64,000 nt of DNA from Epiperipatus broadwayi (GCA_028023455.1 JAQFVV010006476.1:560001-624000); one strand, 5' to 3'. Positions 47,114 to 60,495 are shown, counted from the first letter of the stretch. Notes: generated by a model from the sequence alone, not told the origin. A program made the numbers and translations.

Positions 47114-47419
47114 TAAACAAGGCAAAACTCTCCATACAGTAGCGCCACCCTGTGCCAACCAGAATAATCAATGGATGCCAGAAGGCTTGTGCATAAAATC
47201 CCTATCTAGTGCCTACTCATCTAGAGATCCTAAGATCTAGGTGCAGTGCTCTCAGATCCAAGGCTCCTCACTGATGAAGGCCACAAGCCAGAAACTAGTC
47301 TGGGGATATTGGATGAATAGGCACTAGATATTGATTTTATGCACAAGCCTTCTGGCATCCATTGATTACTCTGGTTGACACATGGTGGCACTACTGTATG
47401 GAGAGTTTTGCCTTGTTTA
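47114..47419. repeat. Y-family foldback, copy 1
   Basis: TAAACAAGGCAAAACTCTCC at the left and its reverse complement ending CCTTGTTTA at the right, with arms of about 110 bp (GCCAGAAGGCTTGTGCATAA in both). The centre carries the best hammerhead-like motif of the window. Confidence 0.85.
47265..47306 (+). ncRNA. Hammerhead-ribozyme-like motif, best copy
   Basis: Stem I: TCCTCA (47265-47270) pairs with TGGGGA (47301-47306), six pairs including one G-T wobble. Core CTGATGA 47271-47277; stem II GGC/GCC with loop CACAA, flanked by an A-A mismatch; GAAAC 47291-47295; stem III would be the palindrome ACTAGT without a loop; C at 47300 is the expected cleavage base. Loopless stem III matches minimal hammerheads known from PLEs, which are thought to work as dimers. 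Activity is not shown. Confidence 0.62.
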
Positions 47420-48419
47420 CTAATTGTGTTCATTTTTCTTTTTATTAAACTTTATTAACAGATTATAATCAATGATTTCCTATATTATTTTTATCTCTGT
47501 AATTTTTCTTATTTCAATTAATTTTCTTTTGCTAATACCATTTTGATATTTTCTACCCACATCTCTTGTTTTGAATTGGATATTAAGAAAGATTTCTTCA
47601 CAAAGGCAGATAATAGTTGAAAATATTTTTAAATTGATTTAAACTTTTTAAATTTGCATTAAATAATCAAAAATATTCTCATAATTTTTTATTGAATAAA
47701 AAGTATTGAAAAATTGTTCAGAGCAATGTAAATCAGCAGTCTAAAATTTATATTTTTAGAATAATATTTAAGATTTTAAATCAATTAATTGAGCAACTAA
47801 GATATTTTTTTAAAGATTTTATGTAAAAAAAAAAGAGTTTAATATAGATAAGTTTAGTGAATCGTTCATCATATAAAATAATTAAGCTGTATTAAAATTA
47901 GTTACTTTGCTGCAGAAATATTTCACATATACGTAAATAATTTAATTCACAATTTAATGAAATAAATGGTAATCATTTATTTGGTCAATATAATTTTTTT
48001 AAAGATAACACATGGCATATCTTTATTTTTTGCGATTGTGCAAAAGACAACCTGCTTTGTGCATATTCATACAGCATTAGTCAACTCTGCATTGTAATAT
48101 AGATAACTGATAATTATTTAATCAGAAAATCAGCCTTCGACATGCATACTTCAAAGGCTGATTAGCATCTGATTACAGAATTACTAACAAAAACTGCACT
48201 TGTAAATCATATTGTTGCATAACTGATAATAATATTAAAAACAGTATTAAAAATATATATATAGATGTTTCCAATTATAATAATTTTTGAAAAAAAAAAC
48301 AAATTATATATATTTTTTAATACAATTTTTTAATTACATAAACTTTGACAGATGCACAACCTCCTTCAAGAGCAGGGCCCAATTGGATGCAATTGGTCCC
48401 AGTTCATATTCAGTTCTGG
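47420..48419. other. PARG intron, nothing recognised
   Basis: AT-rich; no supported element. Confidence 0.4.
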
Positions 48420-50720
48420 AACCACCAGTGGAATATGATTCACTATAAATAAAACGTAGAAAAATAACATTGTGGAAATTAATTATTTAAATTAATAGAA
48501 GATACCAAATACAAATAATTTACATTTATACCCTTAGAGTTCTCAGTGTGATAAAGAAGTGAAGACTTTTTATATAAATATATCAAATGCTTTTAACCAA
48601 ATAACATTTTAAAACTGTCATAGACAACTTTAATGCTAGATTTGAAAAACAATTAAAAGATGAAAATACTATGCATAATGGTGACAGAAATGAGAAAAAA
48701 CATAGACTTGGATTATTTGCAGTAAGAGATAACTAATGCTAAATGGAAATGAACAAAAAAATATCCAAAAAGATTCAGCACAATTGATTAATAGCAAATT
48801 AATAATTCAAAAATTACTAATATTCTCTATAGATTCAACAAAGGAAGTGACCACCAATAAGCGAGATGTAAAATACATGTTAATGCAAAACTAAAGATGA
48901 AAACTATTATAAAAAACAATATTAACAGTTGATATTCTAACCAATTTTTTAAAAATTAGTGACAGATTTTGAAAATAGATCAAATTTAACTGAAATCAAT
49001 AACAAGATAAATGATATTTTACTAAGAACTGCAAAAAAGATAGCTGGTAAAATTTCAAAAATGAAATATGAAAATATTTAAAAATAATCCATTAAGAAGA
49101 ATTGAATATCCGGAGTTCTGTAAAATGATATGCAAAAGAACTAATAATGGTATAAGAAAACATAATTGTGAATTGACAAGGAAAGCTACAGAGGAGACTA
49201 AAAGTTTTAAAAGTATAAGGCAACACCTTGGAATTGAAAAAAAAAATTGTTTCAGTAATAAAAAGAAAATATGAAATTATTACTAAAAAGGAGAGATGAT
49301 ATGAAATATGTGAAAAAGTTCTACAAGAAATTATATAATAATAAAGAACAAAAAAATAATCATTACAATTATTACATCTTCTGAATTGGCAAACATTTTA
49401 CATGAAGTGAATCTCATAATTAGATGTTTGAAGAAGGAAAAAATTCCAGGAAATAATGGAAAAGAAGCAAGTGAAGAAATAAAAAAAAAATTATTGAAAA
49501 AAAACAATAACTAAATACTATATGATTGCATACTAAAGATATACCTTATGATTGGAAAAAAACAATAATAATATTGATATTTAAGAAAGGTGACTAAGAA
49601 GAAAATCTTTACTGAGTGCACAGAAAGAATATGTAAATACTTTAAACAGGCTTTAACCTGTGTTCAAAGTGCTTTAAAATTCGTAATAATCAAGCACATT
49701 TTGCCAACAGAGGAACCTTCCAAACCACAACACAAGATAGCGACTTTTATAAAGATAAGAGCAGCCATCTTATCTTTAACCAAAATGTCCATTTATATAG
49801 GCGAATCTGAAGCATCTTGATTTGGAAGTGTGAAATTGTGGTTTGGAAGGTTCCTCTATCGGCAAAATATGCTTGATTATTACGAATTTTGAAGCGCATT
49901 GAACACAGGTTAAAGCCTGTTAAAGTATTTATAAAATCTTTACCAAAATAATTATAACTTATTTATAATGAACTTTGAACTCAAAATAACAACAACAACA
50001 AAACAAGTTAGATTTATCTAAGTATTAAAAGAAATTATAGAAAGATCTAATAAATATGAGTTGCCTTTATGCTTTGGATTTGTAGATTATGAAAAGACAT
50101 TTGATTCCATAAACTAAGGAAATAAAAATAGAAATTGTTATATTGATTTTGACAATTATGCAGTTGTTTTGCAAATGATACTTCAAAGCATCAATATATA
50201 TTGCAAAAGTTATCAGAAGAAAATAAAGAGTGATAATCATGGATTAAAAAAAAGTGACAACTGCAAATATCTTGGTCAGATTATAAATACAGATGAAAAC
50301 ATAATAGATGGTATTAATCATAGAATTAAACTTGGATGGAGTGTTTTTGGGTAGAAATAACTTTGTATTAAAAGGAAATCTGTCTATGTAATTAAAAAGG
50401 AAGATTTGAGACTTGGACACTAAATAGAGGAGAAATATAGAAACTTCAGGATCACTCAATAAATTATGGAGAGATATATTCTGAGATTAAAAAGAAAGAA
50501 CTGAAATGCAATACTTGGGTGAGAGAACAAACAGGTGTCACTGACATCAAAAAAAAAAAGACTCAAATGGAGCAATATTGGACATATTTCTCTAAGAGAT
50601 AATAATAGATGGGCATTTGAAGTCTTAACCTGTATCCTAAAAAATTATAAGGACCAAGAAAGAGACCACATGTGAAAGGAATTAATGAAATGAGGTTTTT
50701 TGATGTGATGTTAAGAAGAG
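48420..50720 (+). mobile_element. Decayed APE-type LINE copy B
   Basis: Same order as LINE A: endonuclease remnant near 48430 (ATTCACTATAAATAAAACGT), RT remnants LPLCFGFVDYEKTFDSIN (about 50063-50116), CKYLGQIINTDENIIDGINH near 50260, and the NTWVREQTGVTDI tail near 50510-50545. Multiple stops and frameshifts. It is interrupted by a MITE at 49635-49930. Confidence 0.82.
49635..49930. mobile_element. MITE inserted in LINE B
   Basis: AAATACTTTAAACAGGCTTT on the left is reversed on the right (AAAGCCTGTTAAAGTATTT), with arms of about 95 bp including GAGGAACCTTCCAAACCACA. The 11-bp AAAATCTTTAC occurs on both sides (49602-49612, 49933-49943), but the left copy is 22 bp away from the arm, so the exact junction is unclear. 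Confidence 0.78.
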
Positions 50721-51055
50721 GCTAGAGATCGGATTAAGAATTGGGGAGACTGTGATTTTTACAGTGGATATATAATAGTAGAAAATGATTAATTTCTTAA
50801 ATCTATTTATACCATCATATAAAACAAAATTGTTAAAAATATGATTTAGTGTTTGCAACTTAAAGCAAATGAACATATTAAAAATATTTAACGAATTCAA
50901 ATTACAAAAATATTTGTTTCCATTAAAGAATTCCAAGATAAAAGATTGAAAGAAAAATGACAGCAAAAAGGAATAAATAAATAAGCAACAATAATATAAA
51001 AATAAAAAGTATAATATCTCACTTAAAGAATAGAAATCATGAAAATATTTTTTAT

Positions 51056-51216
51056 GGTTGTTGTGACTTACACCCAATGTGGCCGCTCGATGGCGCTGTT
51101 ACTTGCAAAAATAATTAAATATAATGTGTAAGTTGGGCCACGTAAACAGTATATTTCTGTGCTTTTACAGAGAAACACCACCATCAAGCAGCCACATTGT
51201 GTAACTCACAACTACC
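51056..51216. mobile_element. 161-bp MITE with GGT termini
   Basis: The left end GGTTGTTGTGACTTACAC and the reversed right end GGTAGTTGTGAGTTACAC form the TIRs, followed by AATGTGGCCGCTCGATGGCG and AATGTGGCTGCTTGATGGTG. CTCGATGGCGC links it to the 15151-16259 element. Confidence 0.75.
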
Positions 51217-54200
51217 TTTTTTTATATTAAAAAATAAGTTCTTTATGGTCAAGAGATTGATCAAAAAAGATTATTATACTGGCACAGCAACAAAATGGCA
51301 GATTCTGAAGTCCATGGTCCATAGATTGTGCCAGCTTTGGTCTTTCTAGTGTTCAAACCTCTTATAAATTCCTGAGCAATAAAACCATTTGATTATTATT
51401 TTCGTATCAAAAAGATATATAGATACATAATAGATAAAATATTTCTGTATATATTTTCAAACTTATGTATCAACAAATTATATTTCTTCCCTTTCCTTTT
51501 AAACATGTCTCACAACCATTAAAAAAAAAAATCACTCCTTTTTTTAAATGACATACCCTCCAGTCAAATCAGTTCATTACAATTCTAATAGACTGTGAAA
51601 TAGTTTTACTATTTTATTAAAAATATTTAGCTAATATCATCCATATTTTAATATTCTCATATATCAGTTCCTAGACTCTTATATATTGAACAAAATATAT
51701 ATTTCTATTGTAACGATCCGGAATAAGGGGACTTAACGTAATCTGTACTACAAGGGCACCATCTAGGCATTTGAACCTAAAAAAATTTATATAGTAGGCA
51801 GATACGTTAGTTAAAAAAAAACATTTATATTGGTTGATTCCGGTCGTTAGCCCATTGTCACTAGCTCAGTGGAATAGCAGAGATTTATATTTTATAATAA
51901 ATTCTTATCTAAGAATATATAAAAAAAAGAATAAAATAAGCCACTGCCAGTAATTAACACATAAACATTTATTTACGCACATATATATAAAATTTAGCAT
52001 TATTATTTTAGTATATTTACATTTTAAAATTTAACTTACATTTTTAACTTTGATTTTAGATTTTAATTTACATTTTAATTTTTATAAGTTCGCACAGATG
52101 GATTTATACAAGTTTGTTTTGTAAATGTTGAGTACAGATCGGTTACATAGATTACACGGTCAAAAACATTTCAAAATAAACATAAAAGATCAAAATATAA
52201 AGACATTGATGGAAATGCAGAGGGAAATTTATAAAAACCCAATAGCATTCATTGCATGATGCCACATAGACACCAATAACTTAAAAGACATCCTAAATAA
52301 ATACATCTTAGATACTCACCATAAGGTATCAGTATTTACCGAATGTCTATATATTTTGATCAAATATGAAAACCAAAAAACACAATTAACCAATAACGAA
52401 TCCATGCAAGCATCTGTACCCAACTTAAATTTAATGCATTTTTTATTTAGAGTGTCGAGTATGAATAGACTACATAGATTGCATTTAAAAAGAAAATATT
52501 TTATCCCTTATTTAACCTTAGGCCAAAAGTTCACAGTTAAACCAACGTCAATCCATCTGATATATTGATGTATTCAATGTAATACGAAAATAACAGCACA
52601 AATAGGTTAAGAGAAGAAATTGCCTCTCGTCAGATAGGAATACTACATCTATCTGACAAGAAGAGCATAAAAAAAAAACTCCATAGAAAAGAACTGCGGT
52701 GTCCGTCTTATAATTCCTTCCATAGGCAAAACGAGTGTGCGGCGTATAATAGCGATTCTGCCTGTAGCGAATCTCGTACTACATCTACTAATTACACCAA
52801 TATATCCAATCCATTGACCTAATTCAACTACGGAACGAATAATCTAAGATTACCCTCCCCTAATATAACTTTACAAATCTATATAGCCATTCACGCCCGA
52901 CTTAAGTTTAACATTTATATAATTTAATTTAACGAAAACAAAAATCATAATAAGAACTTAAAAGAACAAAAAAAAAAATAAATGAAAATGATTTTACAAA
53001 AGAAATACATCAAATTAAAATTACATATTAATAAATAAAGTTGGTCAGATAGGATTCTATTGCAATTATTTTAAATACGGAAAGTTTTTAATTGAATGTT
53101 CATGAATTATCTAAAGTTCTTACAGTTTTAAAAGGTCCATAATTTGTAGTTGTTTGTAATTTTGAACGGGAATTCCCATGCCGTCTTGAAGATATTGGTA
53201 TCCAGTTAGCCGTTGTGTTTTACTTATCCGGAGGTCTTTACTTTAGCTGGTCCTTAATGTAGAAAACGATGTCATTTCCTTTTTTTTTAAACAAAACTGA
53301 AGGGATTGAAGAGTGCGTCTTTTCAATCCCTTCTCCCACAACTCCGCAGTAATACATATCACCACTGCTGTCATACATCTCTCCCCTGCTCTTTTTTCCT
53401 TCACTTTTTATAGTAGACTTTCAGATTCAGTAGACATTACGTCACGACGATGGTGATGGTCTTTTCGCTGAGGTCCGATTCCCGATGGATTTCTTTCATT
53501 TGCCATTAGTTTCTATTGTTTCCCTATCTGAACATTGCTTATACATTTAAATGCCCAAGGGCTAGTTCACTTGGACTAATTAAATTAATCATTTCCATTT
53601 TTTCAATAACATTAATTAATTTGTTTTGTACAAACTTAGATATATTTTTATCTTTAAATCTTTACTGACAATTTAGTTTTAAAATACTTTTTCTTTTTTT
53701 TTAATAAAGTTTCTTTTTTTTTTTTAATTTCTCATCTGTGCGATTTTAAATATATATGAGTTTAGTATAGAATTTTAAATTTCAATTTTTAATTCTTAAA
53801 AAAGAAGTTTTATTTGTGAACTTTTATTTTTTTCATTTTTAATAATAATAAAAAATAATGTAACGTCGTATGTGCCCGTTACATATCAGTAAACTTGCTT
53901 AAAAAAAAAAAAAATAAACAAAAAAAAATATTTTACTCAGGGTTAGTAATTACGGTACACGATTAACAAAAATTTACAAAACATTCGGTTAGTATAAAGA
54001 CTATATACAAAAAAAAAAAATGTTTACTATCGTTTTCCTAAGGACCATTTACGTCTACACCTCCTCCCTCCAAGCGTTCTATTTTTTTATACATTTTATT
54101 TTTACACATGGCATGACAAGCAAATTTTATAAATTATTTATTTAAAAAGGTTGCACTGAGGTAAATATATTTTAAAAAATAATGGGTTTAAACGTATATA

Positions 54201-54419
54201 GGCGCGCACAGCCACGTAAGTTTATGATTGAAATGTGGTACCTTACGATGAGTACCTTTGGGAATTATTTCAGTGTAACCCTATGTAAGCATTTCAATGG
54301 GTCATAAACAAGTTGGTGGTATTTATAATTGTGCTGAAGGGATAGAATGGAAAAAAAAAATTGTATTAAAACTGACTATCTATTTATATAATTATTATGC
54401 ATGTATATACATATATACA
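51217..54419. other. PARG intron; possible decayed LTR-element material
   Basis: TGTAACGATCCGGAATAAGG at 51710 and less AT-rich stretches at 52700-52870 and 53150-53530 could be Gypsy-like remnants. No protein domain is firmly recognised. Long T and A runs occur at 53690-53930. Confidence 0.3.
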
Positions 54420-54605
54420 GTATGTTTCAGTAAAAAGAAGATTCATGACTGTTTCTCTCTTCAATCTGCCTGCAGTGCATCTGTCAGCCAATGCATGTCT
54501 TATGTGACAACATAGTTTAGCTGTACACCACAAAAATTTTAGGTTTTTCAGGGTGTCTGGATTATGTGATATGAATTGAAACATACAAGTTTGTTTTGTA
54601 TCTTA
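54420..54605. repeat. R-family repeat copy 7, left half
   Basis: ATTCATGACTGTTTCTCTCT, CACAAAAATTTTAGG and GTCTGGATTATGTGATATGA match the R left arm. The right half resumes at 55835. Confidence 0.65.
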
Positions 54606-54782
54606 TCCATACGGAAACATTGAACTAACCATAAAAACCACATGACCACCATTTTTTATGCTCACACCTGTTAAAACGATAGCAATTAATATAACAGTGC
54701 CACCCAGAGCAAGTCATAGTAATCAATAAATGGTAGAAAGTTTGTGCATCAAAATCACTATCTAGTGTTTACTCATCCAATA

Positions 54783-54824
54783 TCCCCAGATTTGTTTCAA
54801 GCTCATGGCTTTCATCAGTGAGAA
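54783..54824 (-). ncRNA. Hammerhead-like motif (Y family)
   Basis: Minus strand: CTTCTCA, CTGATGA, AAGC-CATGA-GCTT (four pairs, including A-T at the base), GAAAC, AAATC, TGGGGA. The core and stem II are canonical; stem III has mutated from ACTAGT to ACAAAT. Confidence 0.55.
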
Positions 54825-55203
54825 GCCTTGAATCTGAGAGTACTGCACTTAGATCTTTAGATCTAATGCATCCTTCCAGCAGCCATCTTTTACTTTTTTA
54901 GTTAACCATAAAGCTATGAGCCCACATTGAAAACACAATAATGTTTTCATGTGATGTTTTAGGGGTTTAATATCAATTCTTGACAAAACCATAGTTATTA
55001 AATATCCAAATACATCAAAATATATGGATACTGAACTAGATTCATATCTGTACAACTATATAAATGAATTAGCTTGGATTGAAAACATTACCGTGTTTTC
55101 AATTTGGACTCGTAGTTTTATAGTCAATTGAAAAGTAAAAGGTGGCTTCTGAAGGAATGCCTTAGTTCCAAAGATCTACGTGAAGTGCTCTCAGATTCAA
55201 GGC

Positions 55204-55246
55204 TTCCCATTAATGAAAGCCATAAGCTAGAAACTAGTCTGAGGAT
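55204..55246 (+). ncRNA. Hammerhead-like motif (Y family, core mutated)
   Basis: TTAATGA replaces CTGATGA; AGC/GCT stem II, GAAAC, TAGTC and TGAGGA retained. Confidence 0.42.
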
Positions 55247-55661
55247 ATCGGATGATCGGGGAACTAGTTAAGGAAATTTTGATGCACAAACTTTCTAATA
55301 TGCATCGATGACTATGGCTTGTAATAGGTGGCACCACTGTTTGGAGAGAATTGCTATTGTTTTAACAGATTGTGTAAGCATAAGAAATGGCAGTCATATG
55401 ATATTTTAGTACTTTAATACTAATCCTGGCCAAAGGATAATGGTGACTATGTTTATTAAATCACCAAAGATACCAAAATATATAGGTACTGAACTGATTT
55501 CAGATCTGAATGATTATACAAGGGAATAAGCTCGAATTGACACCATTATTGAGTTCCATTTTGGGTTCATAGCTTTATAGTTAACTAAAACGATGAAAGA
55601 TAGCTGCTGGAAGGTTGCATTAGAACCAAAAAACTATGTGCAGGGTTATTAAATCCAAAGG

Positions 55662-55703
55662 TACTCACTAATGAAAGCCATAAGCAAGAAACTAGTCTGA
55701 GGA
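55662..55703 (+). ncRNA. Hammerhead-like motif (Y family, tandem unit)
   Basis: CTAATGA core with one change, GAAAC at 55688-55692, TAGTC, TGAGGA. It lies about 458 bp after the motif at 55204. Confidence 0.42.
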
Positions 55704-55834
55704 TATTGGATGATTAGGCACGAGATAGGGATTTTGATACACAAACCTTCTAGCATTTATTGACTATTATGGCTTGCACTAGGTAGCACTATCATATGGA
55801 GAGAATTGATGGACTAATCTTAAATTTTGCTTTA

Positions 55835-56095
55835 AATTAATAAAACTGCTACTAAAATATTTGAAATTATTCAAACTGTATATGTCAGTGAAACTATGAG
55901 CCACAACAATATTTTTAAGTGATTTACAAGATTAGGTAATGGCAGGGGGAACAATGAAGATGATCCATGAAAGTATGAAACATATGGTCTCATTTCATAT
56001 TGCAACAAACATACATTCAGTCAGAGATAGCCCTTCTGGCAAGTTAGAAAGAGAGAACCAGTCGCTTTTTCACTAAAACATTGTGTACACATAAC
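55835..56095. repeat. R-family repeat copy 7, right half
   Basis: TTCAAACTGTATATGTCAGTG through AGTCGCTTTTTCACTAAAAC, the right arm of the R repeat split at 54605. Confidence 0.65.
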
Positions 56096-56268
56096 ATATA
56101 TTTTAACACATACTTATATTCACTTCCTTATATATATATGCACATTTACTAAAAAAAAAAAAAATCTGTGTTGACTTTAATAAATAACAGCATGGTATGT
56201 AAACAGATGAATGACGTAATATAGATAATGGTTTCAGATCTTATTTTAAATATATAAAATGAACATTA

Positions 56269-56699
<431 letters not shown>

Positions 56700-58720
56700 G
56701 ATATGACTACTTTATCGAAGTCAGGAATCTCTCAGCCAGTATGCACAGAACAACCTGTTAGCCATCTTACATTACCTTCCTTTCTATTCCGCACCTTAAG
56801 TTTTTCCCATAATTTTCTCTACCCTGCTCCATTCCATTTACACAACATCATCTTTGTCCACTCTATGGCCTTTATATCTAGATCCCCCTTATCTTTTTCC
56901 AAACCCAGCATAAAGAACTTAATTTCTACATAATTACTTAGTTTATATTTATTCTTTCACAACTTCATTATTTGCATTCTTTCTGCTTGTAAGCATTTAC
57001 ATTCAATTAGCAGATGCCTAATATTTTCCATGCCTTCTTTACATAACTTATAGACTAAATTACCCATATTTCTTCATTTATGGTTATACTCCCTTGCTGA
57101 TAATCATCCTGTTTGAACCTTAAAACAGTAGACCCCTTTTCTTGCTATTATCGTAAATTAATTCACACTCAATATTCTGTTTACTTCTATATAGATTTAA
57201 ACTTTTTTTACTCTCGTTTTCCACCTCTTCAGCCCCCTATTTTTATTAATGCATCAATTCTTTTATACCACTCTTAGCAACTATAACACTCAACAATTCT
57301 CCTAACACAATCATCCCTCCTTTTATACAAGTATACTGACAAAGTCTTTATTCAAATCTTCTGCATACCGTACTACCTTCCTTACCCATCTTGTTGCCTG
57401 CCCTTTACTCATAACCCACTTAAATACTATTTTGGCTATTCTCTTACTATACATAAATTGCAATCTACCAAACATTTTTATTTTGATTTTTGCATCTCTC
57501 ACATAAAAACTTGGCCATCCCACTTTTTTTGAAATTGCCTCCTTTGCTGTATCTGCATCTAATGCATGTCTTTCCTACTTCTCTTTATATTTTTTCTAAG
57601 TAATCTACCACCCCTTTACTAACACAAAATGCATCATTACCATAAATTAACCCTGCTATTGGAACCCCCTTTCCATACAATTCTTGCTATATCATATTCA
57701 TTATCTGAAAACATTGTTAATTTCTTTATTAATCCCTTTCTTCTCTTTGTTTCCTTTATCATTTTTTTCCCCCATTCATCCAAGAACTTCCCCTGATTAC
57801 TTAAGACGATACCTATTCATTACGTTTATTTTTATATTCCCCCCAAAAAATTACTTCTCTTCTCTTTCCCCAGCATTTATCACCATTATTTTTTGATTTT
57901 TCTTCACTAAATTTCATCCCCATCTTTTTATCTACCTTTGTGCAAGTCTTCAGCACAACTATATCTTCCCTACTTTCTGTGCACAAAAAAATATCATCAG
58001 CAAATAAAAGACCTGATAATGTATATCCTCCCTTGCCATCTGTTAATGGCATGTTTACCCCTCTTCCTAGTCTTTCCATTGCCTTCTTCATTTATCTCAA
58101 ATATAACAAAAACAAAATAGGTGACATAGGGCATCCTTGCCTTAGTAACACCCCACTTTTAACTCTAACTGATTCTATATTTCTTAATTGATACGTATAG
58201 TAATTATTTTCATACAATCTCTTAATAAGACCTACTAAAGCTCCATTCATTCCCAAATTTACTAAACTTATTCATAATCTATTTCTATTTACTCTATCAT
58301 ATGCCTTCTCTATATCTATAAAAAAAACATATAACTGCATACCTGTATTCTGCTCATATCTTTAAGTGACTACAAATAAACTATCTCCTATATATCTATC
58401 CATTATAAAACCTTCTCGCATTTCCCCCACTATATTATTTTCTTCCATCCATTTTGCCACCCTTCCAGCCACCATATACGCAAAACCTTTATATAACCGA
58501 TGTTACCGCTACCAGTTTACAATTGTTTATCTTTCTATGGTCCTTACCCTTTCCTTTAAATAATAGCCTCATTCTTGTATTATTCCAGCCATCTGGAAAT
58601 TCTGTCTTCGGTGCCATCTTATTAAAACATGGTGATAGATTTAATTTTGCCTCTTTCCCAAATTCATCCCTGACTCTGCTGCTCATCCGAGAAATTACTC
58701 TACAGTAACTCCTTCTAGTG
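56700..58720 (-). mobile_element. Decayed LINE, different clade
   Basis: Minus strand, in order: PDGWNNTRMRLLFKGKGKDH and VAVTSVIGKLY (RT start, 58489-58686), GLLFADDIFLCTESRED (catalytic FADD, near 58020), KMFGRLQFMYSKRIAKIVFK (57323-57523) and the terminal Cys/His motif GMENIRHLLIECKCL near 57040. The KGKGK...VAVTSVIGK wording differs from LINE A/B. Broken by many stops. It shares its 3' cysteine motif type with 400-960. Confidence 0.8.
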
Positions 58721-58884
58721 ATGATTATTTAAAATGCAATACATTAAAAATTATATATATATTAATAAAAACGTATTACCTTTTAGTTTATAGATATAAA
58801 TTAAATCTACATAAATGACATTTTAAGCTACATTTTTAATCATGATCAATAGAAGGATTTGTTATAGAATAATTTATAATGTAA

Positions 58885-59113
58885 TAAACAAGGCAAAACT
58901 CTCCATACAGTAGTGCCACCCTGTGTAATCAATGAATGCCAGAATGCAGTGCTCTCAGATCCAAAGCTCCTCACGGACGAAGGCCACAAGCCAGAAACTA
59001 GTTTGGGGATATTGGATGAGTAGGCATTAGATAGGAATTTTATGCACAAGCCTTCTGGCATTTCATTGATTACTCTGGTTGGCACAACTGTATGGAGAGT
59101 TTTGCCTTGTTTA
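58885..59113. repeat. Y-family foldback, copy 2 (shortened)
   Basis: TAAACAAGGCAAAACTCTCC and CCTTGTTTA termini as in copy 1, with part of the left arm deleted between ATGAATGCCAGAATG and CAGTGCTCTCAG. Confidence 0.82.
58968..59009 (+). ncRNA. Hammerhead-like motif (Y family, core mutated)
   Basis: Stem I TCCTCA/TGGGGA intact; core CGGACGA (T4 changed to G); GGC/GCC stem II; GAAAC; TAGTT. Confidence 0.42.
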
Positions 59114-60495
59114 TAAACAATTGTGCTAGTATAAGAGCTAGTGATCATGTGATGTACAATGTAATAATTAGAGGTAGATATCTAAGATTCCTATAAGGAA
59201 TGAAAACTAATTTGATGTAATCAATATGTTTTATTCAATATGAAGTTGTTTATTATTAATTTTAATTAAAGTTGATCAATATTTTATAAACTATAAATAA
59301 GGAAATACCATGGATAATTTATAGCTTGAAGATTGATCATCCCTATCTGAAATTATATAAATACATATTTTATCCACCCACCATTTATACCTTTTAATTT
59401 TAAAAATAAACATTAAGTGCATTTAATATGCTTTCATGTTATATTTAAATTAATAACTAGAAAGAATCTTTGAAGACAGAACTGGACTATTATATGAAAT
59501 GATAAATTTTTAAAATCATATATATATATATGAAAACCATAAAGCTAAACTAGTCAATAAATAATTAAAATTACACCAAAATTCATAACTCAACCAGACT
59601 AGTCAAGAAGGCTAATTTGGTCGAGTTGTGAATTTGGGGTAATCTTGATTATATATATAAGATAGTTCAAAACTGTTGATAAAAATTACATTCCACTTAA
59701 TATTTAGAAGAGCAAAGATAAGTGGTAAAATAAATTATAAGAATGGCTGGGATTCTGCTACTTATTGAAATTTCAATTTTTTTTGATTATATTAATTTTT
59801 TATTATTATTATGTAAAGTGGTTTAAATTTCTTAATGAATGAAACTTAATTACTGTTTAGCCAATGTGATTAAATTAAAAGTTTATAAAAATTGTCTTTC
59901 CCATTATGCTGGATATTTCTGGTGCAATCTACCTTGTATTCATTAGACCTTCACAATTGGGTGATGAGTAATTGATGTAGATATATAATTAGATGTTACT
60001 TTATTCTTTCATTTTAAATATGCATGTGAATTCATATTTCATGAAATTTTTTAGCAGTTCTAAAAAGTAAAAAAATCCCTGACACCATATGGTTTAAAAC
60101 ATTCAGTCTTTTTATTTTCAAGTTCTACTTAGACAATTTACCAAGATCAATAACCAACTATGAATTCATTAATGCTTTACAGCTGGAGACAGCCAAGGAC
60201 AATTTGACATTAACACATCATACTTTAAATGCACTTTCCAATATCAGTCTTTTTCCCTTCCTCCTGTAGTATCAGGGAAAAAAAAAAAATCTGATCATTT
60301 TAAAAGATTTTCTATCTTCTGGATTAAGTTTTCAAAATAGAAATGACAATACTATTTTGTATTTTATCTTTTAGGTCAATATTTTTAAAAATTGTTCTTT
60401 TCTCAACTAGATATATCTTAAATGTTTCAATCTTCCAAGTGACCATTATTAAGTATAGAATTAAGTATTAAGCATTTAAATACATACACATATCA
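59114..60495. other. PARG intron; one small inverted repeat
   Basis: At 59571-59642, ACACCAAAATTCATAACTCA is reversed as GAGTTGTGAATTTGGGGTA. The rest is unassigned. Confidence 0.55.

Larger units (their letters stand above)
54628..55815. repeat. Y-family composite: inverted pair plus tandem third unit
   Basis: A minus-oriented unit (54628 to about 54940) faces a plus-oriented unit (to about 55405). A second plus-oriented unit follows in tandem (55405-55815), each about 410-450 bp. Every unit carries a hammerhead-like motif next to the GGATATTGGATGA-type sequence. The composite is inserted in R copy 7. Confidence 0.75.

Noticed and set aside
47230-47433. 67-codon minus-strand frame
   Set aside because: Translation of the Y repeat arm and ribozyme-like core, not a protein.
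50682-51077. 131-codon minus-strand frame
   Set aside because: Low-complexity Phe/Tyr/Leu-rich translation of AT-rich DNA overlapping the end of LINE B and a MITE; not a gene.
58846-59148. 100-codon minus-strand frame
   Set aside because: It runs through the inverted arms of a Y foldback; the similar frame at 47230-47433 has the same cause.
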